From Streptomyces kronopolitis (lineage in GTDB: Bacteria; Actinomycetota; Actinomycetes; Streptomycetales; Streptomycetaceae): a stretch of 64,000 nt of DNA. Below are positions 18,785 through 26,304 of this stretch, piece by piece; within the stretch, counting starts at the first letter, position 1, and each line of letters starts with the position of its first letter. The notes beneath the pieces were generated by a model. That model searched no databases and was not told where the DNA came from. It was given only the letters and a program-made list of their open reading frames with translations. The DNA is taken from NCBI RefSeq assembly GCF_014646275.1, contig NZ_BMND01000007.1:62001-126000 (forward strand). The letters are read 5' to 3'. The position numbers and the translations under genes are program-made.

Positions 18785-20040
18785 TTCTTCCCGACCCGCT
18801 TCAGTTCGGCGTTGACCGTGCGCACCACGCTCTTCAGCTCGCTCTCCGGATGCGCGCCGCCCTTGATGATCCGGCTCAGCGCGTCCTGGTAGGCGGTACG
18901 GTCCGCCGTCGTCCACAACAGCGGTTCGGCGGTGCCGTGATCGGTGGCGAACCGCACCGCGTCTGCCGCCGGGCCCTCCCGCAGCCGCGCGGCCTTCTTC
19001 GCCAGCGAGATCCGGGCCGGGATGTGGAAGCCGTACGACAGCGCGAAGTCCTGCTGGAAATCCGTGCGGTCCACCCACAGCCAGGTGGCGAAGGCCTTGG
19101 CCTCCTTGATGTGCGTGCTGTGCGCACTCACCGCGGAGGCGTAGGCGCCCACCGGAACGGATGGTTTCCCTCCGCTCCCGTCCGCGGGGAACGGCAGCAC
19201 CCCGAAGTCGTCGCCCAGCGCCTTCTTGATCTGCGGCAGCGCCCACAGCCCGGACCACTGCATCGCGGTCAGCCCCTGGATGAACGCCGCCGGGTCGGAC
19301 CAGTCCGTGGGCGCGCCCAGCAGCAGCGACTCATCCGCGTACAGCTGCCGGATCTTGCCCAGTACCCGGGCCGCCGCCGGATCGTCGAACCCGGCCTTGC
19401 CGTCCGCGCCGATCAGACTCAGCCCCGCGGCCGACAGCGGCGTGCCGCTGAGCACCCCGGCCCCGCCGTCATTGCCCAGGAACAGGCCCTTGGTCTGCTT
19501 GCCGCTGAGCTTCTTCGCGCCGTCCACCAGCTCGTCGAGCGTCTGCGGCGGCCGGACCCCGGCCTCCTTCAACAGGCTCTTGCGGTAGTAGAGCAGCTGC
19601 ATGTCGACGGTCTGCGGGATGCCCCAGACCTTGTCCTGCCAGATCTTCGGGGCGAGCGCGGCCTGGTGGAAGTCGTCCTTCACCGGCTCGACCTCGGCGG
19701 TCAGATCGACCACCTGACCGCCCCGGATCTGGTCCAGCAGCGGCCCGTTGACCTCGAAGACATCCGGCCCCGAGCTGGTGAGCAGCGCGGCCGCGGTCTG
19801 CCGGTCGTAGTCGCCCGGCCGCCACTGCACCCGCACCTCGGCCTGCCGGTAGGCGGCGGCGTACCGCCGCACGGCCTGCTGGGTGCCCGGCTCCCCGTAC
19901 TGGTGGTACCACTGGCTGATCGCCGGGCCCGAACCGCCGCCACCGCGACCGGTGTTGGACCCGCAGGCCGTCGCCACCGCCGCGGCCAGGGCGACGCCGC
20001 CGCCGGCCGCCAGCAGTCGCCGTCTGTCGATCTCCGTCAT
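18781..20040 (-). CDS. Extracellular sugar-binding lipoprotein of ABC importer
   Basis: 419 residues, ATG at 20038-20040 with AGGGGG 9 nt upstream. The signal sequence has a twin-arginine-like DRRRLL and a lipobox ending at Cys26 (ATACGS), so it is a lipoprotein on the outer face of the membrane. The mature part is a family 1 solute-binding fold (YYRKSLLKEAGVRPPQTLDELV; AMQWSGLWALPQIKKALGDD; GFHIPARISLA). First gene of the importer operon. The substrate is unknown; no glycosidase gene is linked in this operon. A perfect 12-bp palindrome (20071-20082) lies upstream. Confidence 0.9.
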   Translation of the reverse strand: MTEIDRRRLLAAGGGVALAAAVATACGSNTGRGGGGSGPAISQWYHQYGEPGTQQAVRRYAAAYRQAEVRVQWRPGDYDRQTAAALLTSSGPDVFEVNGPLLDQIRGGQVVDLTAEVEPVKDDFHQAALAPKIWQDKVWGIPQTVDMQLLYYRKSLLKEAGVRPPQTLDELVDGAKKLSGKQTKGLFLGNDGGAGVLSGTPLSAAGLSLIGADGKAGFDDPAAARVLGKIRQLYADESLLLGAPTDWSDPAAFIQGLTAMQWSGLWALPQIKKALGDDFGVLPFPADGSGGKPSVPVGAYASAVSAHSTHIKEAKAFATWLWVDRTDFQQDFALSYGFHIPARISLAKKAARLREGPAADAVRFATDHGTAEPLLWTTADRTAYQDALSRIIKGGAHPESELKSVVRTVNAELKRVGKK

Positions 20041-20070
20041 GGCACGTCGCCCCCTGCGGTCGTAACCTCG

Positions 20071-20082
20071 CGGTGATCACCG
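20071..20082. promoter_or_regulatory. 12-bp palindrome upstream of the sugar ABC operon
   Basis: CGGTGATCACCG is a perfect palindrome 31 bp before the binding-protein start; its half-site is partly repeated just beyond (GATCACCG at 20082-20089). A candidate operator for a LacI- or GntR-type repressor. No such regulator is encoded nearby. Confidence 0.4.
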
Positions 20083-20262
20083 ATCACCGACGGTGCGACC
20101 GTCCACTCTGCCGCACGGCCGGGCAACGCGCAGGGCATCCCGACGAATCCGGCCCCGAGCCGCGTCGGCCGCCCGGGGGAGGCGGACCTTCCGGCGGCGA
20201 CGTGCGCTCGCACCCTGGCCGCCGGTGCGGAACCGACTGTCGGCGCAGACCGCGTCCGCGGT

Positions 20263-20318
20263 CTCTCGCCCTCTCGCTCTCTTGCTCTCTTGCTCTTTCG
20301 CCTTCTCGCTCTATCGCT
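20263..20318. repeat. Seven tandem 8-bp pyrimidine repeats
   Basis: Seven in-register octamers (consensus CTCTCGCT, variants CTCTTGCT twice, CTTTCGCC, TTCTCGCT, CTATCGCT). The tract covers the last codon and stop of the small protein gene 20311-20475 (minus strand) and its 3' flank. One strand is nearly all pyrimidine with G interruptions. Confidence 0.85.
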
Positions 20319-20475
20319 CGTCGGTCACGTCGGAACCGGGTCGGACCGGCGCGCCGCCGACTGCCTCCTCGTCGTCGTATTCGGGCCTCTTGTACGGCTC
20401 GCCGCCGGGGTACGCGGGTTCCTTGAACACCGACGTGTAGTCGGGCTTGGCCGGGCGGGGCAGGGACGGGTTCAT
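20311..20475 (-). CDS. Small acidic hypothetical protein (54 aa)
   Basis: ATG 20473-20475 with GGAG 5 nt upstream. The product is hydrophilic and rich in Pro, Asp, Glu and Tyr (KPDYTSVFKEPAYPGGEPYK near the middle, then an acidic YDDEEAVGG stretch). No signal peptide, membrane segment or recognised domain. The 3' end runs into an octamer tandem repeat. Judged real because of the ribosome site and coherent composition; function unknown. The frame upstream of the ATG has Arg-rich, shadow-like content. Confidence 0.5.
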   Translation of the reverse strand: MNPSLPRPAKPDYTSVFKEPAYPGGEPYKRPEYDDEEAVGGAPVRPGSDVTDER

Positions 20476-20940
20476 GGGGTCTCCGGTTTCATGGCTGCAC
20501 GGGGCAGGGTGGTGGGGGGAGTCGTTTCCGGTGCCGCGCGCCCCGGTCGTTTCCGGCGGCGGCCCGGCCTGGGACGGCCGTCGGACACCGCGGCGACGAA
20601 GCCGGCTGCGACGCGGAGCACTCGGCAGCTGCCGCGACGAGATGCGGTGCGCCCAACGGCGGTCCGCACGTCGCACGACCTGCAAGAAGTATCCCCCTGA
20701 TGACAGTAGCCGTTTCTGCGACCGGATGAACTCCTACCGGTCCGGGCGGGCAACCGCTCTCGCGGCGCTGGACCGCGAGGGTCGGCGGCGTGCACGCCTG
20801 CGGCAGGCCGCCGCTCACGAGGTGGTCGGTGTCGCCGTCCCCTGAATCGGCCGGATTCAGGGGCTTTCGGGCGTGAATGGTCGTGAGAGGACTGCCTGAA
20901 TGGCGTCCCTGTGCCACACGGTGACCGTTCGGGTGGTGGC
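20476..20940. other. 465-bp gap without recognised gene
   Basis: Open frames here have shadow-like, Arg-rich composition and no ribosome sites. It contains the terminator hairpin at 20839-20863 and a somewhat AT-rich stretch around 20690-20730 with a TACTGT -10-like hexamer on the minus strand that could drive the small protein gene. Confidence 0.4.
20839..20863 (-). terminator. Terminator hairpin after the DinB-type gene
   Basis: CCCCTGAATC at 20839-20848 pairs perfectly with 20854-20863 around GGCCG. It lies about 78 nt beyond the stop of the minus-strand gene 20941-21741. No T-run. Confidence 0.65.
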
Positions 20941-21741
20941 TCAGCCGAACAGGACTCGGGAGAGCCAGAATTCCAGCAGTTCCGTATCTCCGGTGATCTC
21001 GAAGGTGTCCCTGTCGGCGGGGCGGCGGCCGTAGAGGAGGAGCAGGAGGTCGGTGAGCGGGCCGTGGACGGAGACGGCGGCCGGTTCGTCGGCGCGGCGC
21101 CAGGCGAGGGTGTCGCCGGTGAGGTCGACCAGCCAGTTCGCGGCCGCGTCCGGCGGGGTGTCCGTGGCGCGGAAGTGGAGGGTGCGGCCGGGGCCGAGGA
21201 GCGCGCGCCGGTCGGGGTGGAAGTCGAACATCTCGGGCAACGAGCCCAGTTCCATCCACTCGTCGAGGGCGTCGAGGGCCGCCGGCTGCCCGACGGTGAA
21301 GTCCGCGCCGAGGGTGAGGGCGGCATCGGCGCGGTGGATGACCGTCTCGTGGGCCATGCGGCGGGCGAAGAAGCGGGGGCTTCCGGAGGGCAGCGGGGTC
21401 CAGATCGGGGTGTCCGGATCGGTGGCGCGGAGGGTGGCGGCGAGGAGTTCCGCGCCCTCGGTGAGCCAGTCGGCGAGGTCGGCCGGGGTCCGGGTGGTCT
21501 CGCGGGGCAGGTCGCGCAGGGCCGTGTCGGCCGGGGGCCGGGCCGCCCGGGTGCGCACGATCTCCTCGACCCAGCGGTGGGCCTCGCCCAGATGGCGGAG
21601 CAGCTGGGCGAGGTTCCAGTCCGGGCAGGACGGCACCGTCGTCGTGAGGTCGGTGCCCTCCTCCCGGAGGCAGGACGCGAGCAGCCCGGACTGCGTGACG
21701 ATCTCGGCGCAGTGGCTGTCGTACTCCATGGTCGACGTCAT
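20941..21741 (-). CDS. Maleylpyruvate-isomerase-family (mycothiol-dependent, DinB-like) protein
   Basis: 266 residues, ATG 21739-21741 (a second ATG lies at 21729). The N-terminal four-helix DinB-like metal-binding domain shows VPSCPDWNLAQLLRHLGEAH and ARRMAHETVIHRADA; the C-terminal MDMPI_C-type domain begins about residue 165. Family members are often mycothiol-dependent transferases or isomerases in actinobacteria, with divalent metal bound by His residues of the bundle. The start codon sits inside a 14-bp perfect palindrome. The substrate is unknown. Confidence 0.8.
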   Translation of the reverse strand: MTSTMEYDSHCAEIVTQSGLLASCLREEGTDLTTTVPSCPDWNLAQLLRHLGEAHRWVEEIVRTRAARPPADTALRDLPRETTRTPADLADWLTEGAELLAATLRATDPDTPIWTPLPSGSPRFFARRMAHETVIHRADAALTLGADFTVGQPAALDALDEWMELGSLPEMFDFHPDRRALLGPGRTLHFRATDTPPDAAANWLVDLTGDTLAWRRADEPAAVSVHGPLTDLLLLLYGRRPADRDTFEITGDTELLEFWLSRVLFG

Positions 21742-21747
21742 GACGTC
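21734..21747. promoter_or_regulatory. 14-bp palindrome spanning a start codon
   Basis: GACGTCATGACGTC is perfectly palindromic and centred on the ATG of the 20941-21741 gene. It could be an operator or simply a self-complementary start region. Confidence 0.4.
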
Positions 21748-21953
21748 ACGGTAGGGGGCGGTACCGACAATCCGGCGTCACCGTGGGCGGGTGGGCGGCC
21801 GTGGCGGCGACCCCGCGCGGCCGTCGGTGGCGTCCCGCCGCTGGTGGGGACGGGTGCGGTGACTCCGGCGGGCCCGAGTGTGGTGCCGTGGGTGGGCCCG
21901 GGTGCGGTGCCAGTCAGTGAGCCCCGGGTGCGGTGCCCACCGACGGGCCCCGC

Positions 21954-22898
21954 TCAGAGGGTCATGGAGCGCCGGGAGAAGTCGTAGTGCACCTCGGTGA
22001 GTTGCTCGGAGGCGGTCCACAGTCGCTCGCCGTTGGCGTGGTTCCTGGTCCAGGGGGCGCGGAGGGACTGGGCGGGGGCGCCGCGCAGGCCGCTGCGCGG
22101 GCCGATGAAGGAGTCCGGCCGCATGTGCGGGGCGGTGGCGGCGCAGAGGGTGCCCAGGGCGCCGCCGTCCGGGGACTGGGCGATCGCGCGGTTGACCAGC
22201 TCGACCGTCCGCTCGGCGGAGGTACGGCCCTCCATCCGGACGCCCGCGGTCGCGAGATTGGTGGCGGCGTATCCGGGGTGCGCGGCCGCCGCGACGACCT
22301 GCGAGCCGGCCGCGGCCAGCCGCCGGGACAGCTCGTGGACGAAGAGCAGATTGGCGCTCTTGGAACGGGCGTAGGCGATCCAGCGGCGGTAGGAGTGCTC
22401 GCTGTTGAGGTCGTCGTGGTCGAGGTCGGCGAGCAGGTGCAGCATGCTGGAGACGGTGACGATCCGGGCGCCGGGCGTGGCCAGGAGCTTGGGCAGCAGC
22501 AGACCGGTGAGCGCGAAGTGGCCCAGGTGGTTGGTGCCGAACTGCATCTCGAAGCCGTCGGCGGTGGTGCGGTACGGCAGCGCCATCACGCCCGCGTTGT
22601 TGACGAGCAGATCGAGGCGGTCGCCGTCGAAGTCGTCGAGGGCGGCGGCGAAGTCCCGTACGGAGGTCAGATCGGCCAGGTCGAGGGGCCGGAACTCGGC
22701 CTCGGCGGTGGGGACCTCGGACCGCAGCCGGTCCAGCGCGGCGATGCCCCGCGACTCGCTGCGGCAGGCCAGCAGCACACGGGCGCCGCGTCGGGCCAGT
22801 TCACGGGCGGTGACATAGCCGATGCCGCTGTTCGCGCCCGTGACGACCGCGGAGCGGCCGGTCTGGTCGGGGATGTGGCTGGTGTTCCACCGGGTCAC
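21954..22898 (-). CDS. Short-chain dehydrogenase/reductase
   Basis: 314 residues from GTG 22896-22898, chosen for GGAGGA 8 nt upstream. Rossmann fold with the cofactor motif TGANSGIGYVTARELA at about 20, NNAGVM, and the catalytic Tyr/Lys in YARSKSANLLF; Ser in VTVSSMLH. Length and motifs resemble the retinol-dehydrogenase/protochlorophyllide-reductase-like SDR group common in actinobacteria. It probably oxidises or reduces an alcohol/ketone with NAD(P). Stand-alone gene. Confidence 0.88.
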   Translation of the reverse strand: MTRWNTSHIPDQTGRSAVVTGANSGIGYVTARELARRGARVLLACRSESRGIAALDRLRSEVPTAEAEFRPLDLADLTSVRDFAAALDDFDGDRLDLLVNNAGVMALPYRTTADGFEMQFGTNHLGHFALTGLLLPKLLATPGARIVTVSSMLHLLADLDHDDLNSEHSYRRWIAYARSKSANLLFVHELSRRLAAAGSQVVAAAAHPGYAATNLATAGVRMEGRTSAERTVELVNRAIAQSPDGGALGTLCAATAPHMRPDSFIGPRSGLRGAPAQSLRAPWTRNHANGERLWTASEQLTEVHYDFSRRSMTL

Positions 22899-23078
22899 GC
22901 CTGCACTCCTCCGTAGGGGGCACCAAGAGTACGTCGTGGGCCGGGAGAGCTGGGGCCGGAGGGGTGGAAGTGACCAGGCGTCACCGGCCCCGGCCGCCGG
23001 CCCGGCCGGCCCTCCGCCCCAGTCATCCGCCCGCCCGGTCACTCGCCCTCGGAGCGGCTGTCGTGCGGCGCGGCGGGT

Positions 23079-23507
23079 TCAACCGGCCGACGCCCCGCCG
23101 CGGACCCGTACGCGATACACCGGCACCGACGCCGACGGATCGTCCAGGCAGTCCCCGGTGAGCAGGTCGAAGCGCTGCTTGAGCAGCGGTGACGCCACGA
23201 ACGGGCGGCCGTCGGCCGAGCCGGTCAGGCCGCGGGAGAGGACCTGGGCGCCGGTGAACGGGTCGCGGTTGCCGATCGCGTGGATCCGGCCGCCGCGGTC
23301 CAGGAACAGCGCGGCCTGGGTGCCGTCGGGCAGCAGGGCGGCGACGCCGCGCCCGGGGAGGAGGGCCTCCGGCCCGCAGACCGGCAGCCAGCCGGCCGCG
23401 GGGCAGTGGATCTCGACCGGGCCGGAGGCCGGGCGGCCGGTGGCGGCGGGGGAGTGCGGGCCATCGGCGGGCGCGGCGGCGTGGTGCTCGGTGGTGGGAG
23501 CGGTCAT
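23079..23507 (-). CDS. nirD: Nitrite reductase (NADH) small subunit
   Basis: 142 residues, ATG 23505-23507 overlapping the nirB stop by 4 nt (ATGA). Rieske-like fold of NirD: residues about 35-130 (AGWLPVCGPEALLPGRGVAA, RGGRIHAIGNRDPFTGAQVL, PLLKQRFDLLTGDCLDDPS). NirD proteins of this type lack the iron ligands of true Rieske proteins and assist the NirB subunit in the six-electron reduction of nitrite to ammonium. Second gene of the nirBD operon. Confidence 0.9.
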   Translation of the reverse strand: MTAPTTEHHAAAPADGPHSPAATGRPASGPVEIHCPAAGWLPVCGPEALLPGRGVAALLPDGTQAALFLDRGGRIHAIGNRDPFTGAQVLSRGLTGSADGRPFVASPLLKQRFDLLTGDCLDDPSASVPVYRVRVRGGASAG

Positions 23508-26158
23508 CGGGCGGAGGTCCCTTCCAGGGTCCGAACGGGCAGGGTCGGGCCGGCCAGCAACGTCAGATCGGGCTTGACCTGGTCGCGCTCCGGGGTGAAG
23601 CGGACGGTCGGGTCCGGCACGTCGGGGGCGTTGACGAACGAGACGAACCGGGCCAGCCGCTCGGGATCGGCGAGCGTCTCGGCCCACTCGTCGCGGTAGT
23701 GGGTGACATGCGCGGCCATCAGGGACTCCAGCTCCTCGCCGAGGCCCAGGGAGTCGTCCACGACGACCTCGCGGACGTGGTCGAGGCCGCCGTCGATCCG
23801 CTCCAGCCAGGCCGAGGTGCGCTCCAGCCGGTCCGCGGTGCGGATGTAGAACATCAGGAACCGGTCGATCAGCCGGATCAGTTCGGCGTCCGAGAGGTCC
23901 TGCGCGAGCAGCCCGGCATGGCGCGGGTCGGCGCCGCCGTTGCCGCCGACGTAGAGGTTCCAGCCCTGGGCGGTGGCGATCACCCCGAAGTCCTTGCCGC
24001 GGGCCTCGGCGCACTCCCGGGCGCACCCGGAGACCGCGGACTTCAGCTTGTGCGGGGAGCGCAGCCCGCGGTAGCGCAGCTCCAGATCGATGGCCATCCG
24101 GACCGAGTCCTGGACGCCGTAGCGGCACCAGGTCTGCCCCACGCACGACTTCACGGTCCGCAGCGCCTTGCCGTACGCGTGCCCCGACTCGAAGCCGGCG
24201 TCCACCAACCGTGCCCAGACCTGCGGGAGTTGCTCGACCCGGGCGCCGAACAGGTCGATCCGCTGACCGCCGGTGATCTTCGTGTACAGGCCGAAGTCCC
24301 GGGCCACCTCGCCGATCACGATCAGCTTCTCCGGGGTGATCTCGCCGCCGGGGATCCGCGGCACGATCGAGTACGAGCCGTTGCGCTGGAGATTGGCGAG
24401 GAAGTGGTCGTTGGTGTCCTGGAGGGCGGCCTGCTCCCCGTCGAGGACATAGCCGCCGGCGCCGACCGTGGGCGCCAGCGAGGCGAGGATCGAGCCGACG
24501 GTGGGCTTGCAGACCTCGCAGCCGTCGCCGTGCCTGGCGGCCGGCCGGCCGTGCGCGTCCAGCAGCTCGGCGAAGGTCGTCAGCCGCCGGGTGCGCACGA
24601 TCTCGTACAGCTCGGCGCGGGTGTGCGGGAAGCAGCCGCACAGCCCGGTGTCGACGGTGGCGCCGGCCGCGGCCAGCTCGTCGTGCACCACCGCGGTCAG
24701 CGACTTGACGCAACTGCCGCAGCCGGTACCGGCCTTGGTGCAGGTCTTGACCTCGGGCAGGGTGGTGCAGGAGTGCTCGGTGACCGCGGCCCGGACGGTG
24801 GCTTTGGTGACGTTGTGGCAGTTGCACAGCACCGCCTCGTCGGGCAGCGCGGAGGGGCCGAGCGCGCCGCCGCCCCCGGCCGCGACCCCCGCGGGCAGGA
24901 CCAGCTGCTCGGGTGCCAGCGGCGGCACGGTGCCGGTCAGCGGGCGCAGCATGCCGTACGCCTCGGCGTCGCCGACCAGGACGCCGCCCAGCAGCTCGCC
25001 CCCGGGGCCGATCACCAGCTTCTTGTAGACGCCGCTGCGGGCGTCGGCGTAGACCACGTCCAGCGCGCCGTCCGCGGTGCCGTGCGCGTCGCCGAAGGAG
25101 GCCACGTCCACACCGAGCAGCTTGAGCTTGGTGGACAGGTCGGCGCCGGTGAAGCCGCCGGGATGCCGGGTGTCGCCGAAGAGCCGTGCGGCGAGGTCGC
25201 CGGCCGCCACCCGCGCCATGTCGTAGCCCGGGGCGACCAGGCCGTGGACGCGGCCGTCGGCGGCCAGCGCGCACTCGCCGATCGCGTACACGGCCGGATC
25301 GGCGGTGCGGCACCGCTCGTCGACGACGATGCCGCCGCGCTCGCCGACCGGCAGCCCGCAGTCCCGGGCGAGCCGGTCGCGGGGGCGCACCCCGGCCGAG
25401 AAGACGACCAGGTCGGTGTCGACGCGGGAGCCGTCGGACAGGTCCATGGCGGTGACCGCGCCCGTCTCGTCGGCGACGATCTCCGTGCCGCCGACGCCGG
25501 TGTGGACCGCGAGGCCGCTCTCCTCGACGGTGCGGCGCAGCGCGCGGCCGCCGCCCTCGTCGACCTGGAGCGCCATCAGCCGCGGGCCGACCTCCACGAT
25601 GTGGGTGCGCAGCCCGAGTCCCTTGAGTGCACCGGCCGCCTCCAGCCCCAGCAGCCCGCCGCCGACCACCACGCCGGTGCGGGCCCCCGCGGCGTACTCC
25701 TCGATGGCCAGCAGGTCGTCGAGGGTGCGGTAGACGAAGCAGCCCGCGCTGTCCTTGCCGGGCACCGGCGGCACGAACGGGTACGAGCCGGTGGCCAGCA
25801 CCAGGGTGTCGTAGCGGACGGTCAGCCCGGAGCGGGCGGTGACCGTGCGGGTGGCGCGGTCGACGGCGGTGGCCGGGTCGCCCAGGTGCAGCTCGATGCC
25901 GTGCCGGGCCAGGAACTCCGGGTCGGCCAGGCTCAGATCGTCCGGGGTGCGTCCGGCGAAGTACGAGGTCAGCTGGACCCGGTCGTAGGCCGGGCGGGGC
26001 TCCTCGCACAGCACCACGATCCGCGCCCGCCTGGTGACGCCGCGGTCGGCCAGCTCCTCCAGGAAGCGCTGGCCGACCATGCCGTGGCCGACGAGGACGA
26101 GGGTGGGGGTGGCGGTGGTGCCGGGCGCGGCATCCGGGGGCGGCGGCATCGAGGTCAT
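23504..26158 (-). CDS. nirB: Assimilatory nitrite reductase (NADH) large subunit
   Basis: 884 residues, ATG 26156-26158. Domains in order: FAD/NAD(P)H oxidoreductase (LVLVGHGMVGQRFLEEL at about 20; VVVGGGLLGLEAAGAL), BFD-like [2Fe-2S] domains with CNCHNVTKATV, CTKAGTGCGSC and a second CGC...CEVC set, then the sulfite/nitrite reductase core with siroheme/[4Fe-4S] cysteines in the CVGQTWCRYG and SGCARECAEARGKDFG regions. Reduces nitrite to ammonium in the cytosol. A GlnR-like box lies 24 nt upstream of the start. Confidence 0.94.
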   Translation of the reverse strand: MTSMPPPPDAAPGTTATPTLVLVGHGMVGQRFLEELADRGVTRRARIVVLCEEPRPAYDRVQLTSYFAGRTPDDLSLADPEFLARHGIELHLGDPATAVDRATRTVTARSGLTVRYDTLVLATGSYPFVPPVPGKDSAGCFVYRTLDDLLAIEEYAAGARTGVVVGGGLLGLEAAGALKGLGLRTHIVEVGPRLMALQVDEGGGRALRRTVEESGLAVHTGVGGTEIVADETGAVTAMDLSDGSRVDTDLVVFSAGVRPRDRLARDCGLPVGERGGIVVDERCRTADPAVYAIGECALAADGRVHGLVAPGYDMARVAAGDLAARLFGDTRHPGGFTGADLSTKLKLLGVDVASFGDAHGTADGALDVVYADARSGVYKKLVIGPGGELLGGVLVGDAEAYGMLRPLTGTVPPLAPEQLVLPAGVAAGGGGALGPSALPDEAVLCNCHNVTKATVRAAVTEHSCTTLPEVKTCTKAGTGCGSCVKSLTAVVHDELAAAGATVDTGLCGCFPHTRAELYEIVRTRRLTTFAELLDAHGRPAARHGDGCEVCKPTVGSILASLAPTVGAGGYVLDGEQAALQDTNDHFLANLQRNGSYSIVPRIPGGEITPEKLIVIGEVARDFGLYTKITGGQRIDLFGARVEQLPQVWARLVDAGFESGHAYGKALRTVKSCVGQTWCRYGVQDSVRMAIDLELRYRGLRSPHKLKSAVSGCARECAEARGKDFGVIATAQGWNLYVGGNGGADPRHAGLLAQDLSDAELIRLIDRFLMFYIRTADRLERTSAWLERIDGGLDHVREVVVDDSLGLGEELESLMAAHVTHYRDEWAETLADPERLARFVSFVNAPDVPDPTVRFTPERDQVKPDLTLLAGPTLPVRTLEGTSAR

Positions 26159-26181
26159 GCCGCTCAGCCTGGGGCGCGGCT

Positions 26182-26219
26182 GTTACCCGCCCGCATCCGC
26201 GCTGTTTCCCGGGCGGAAC
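26182..26219 (-). promoter_or_regulatory. GlnR-like box upstream of nirBD
   Basis: On the minus strand the motif reads GTTCC-n6-GAAAC-n6-GATGC-n6-GTAAC, four half-sites in strict 11-bp register, matching the actinobacterial GlnR pattern gTnAC-n6-GaAAC. Position is 24 nt from the nirB start. GlnR is the known nitrogen regulator of nitrite assimilation in Streptomyces. Confidence 0.75.
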
Positions 26220-26304
26220 GCTGCCCTCAGTGGCGCGGCGGCCGCCGTGTGAGGGCGACCGCCGCGGGGGACGGCCGCCCGCGTCCCCTCAGCCGGTCAG
26301 CAGC

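Noticed and set aside
16589..18892. 767-residue plus-strand frame over the ABC permease genes
   Set aside because: Arg/Gln/Asp-rich antisense shadow; the minus strand encodes two complete permeases with EAA loops.
20447..20845. Plus-strand 132-residue frame
   Set aside because: Arg-rich, no ribosome site, overlaps the small minus-strand gene and its upstream region; not gene-like.
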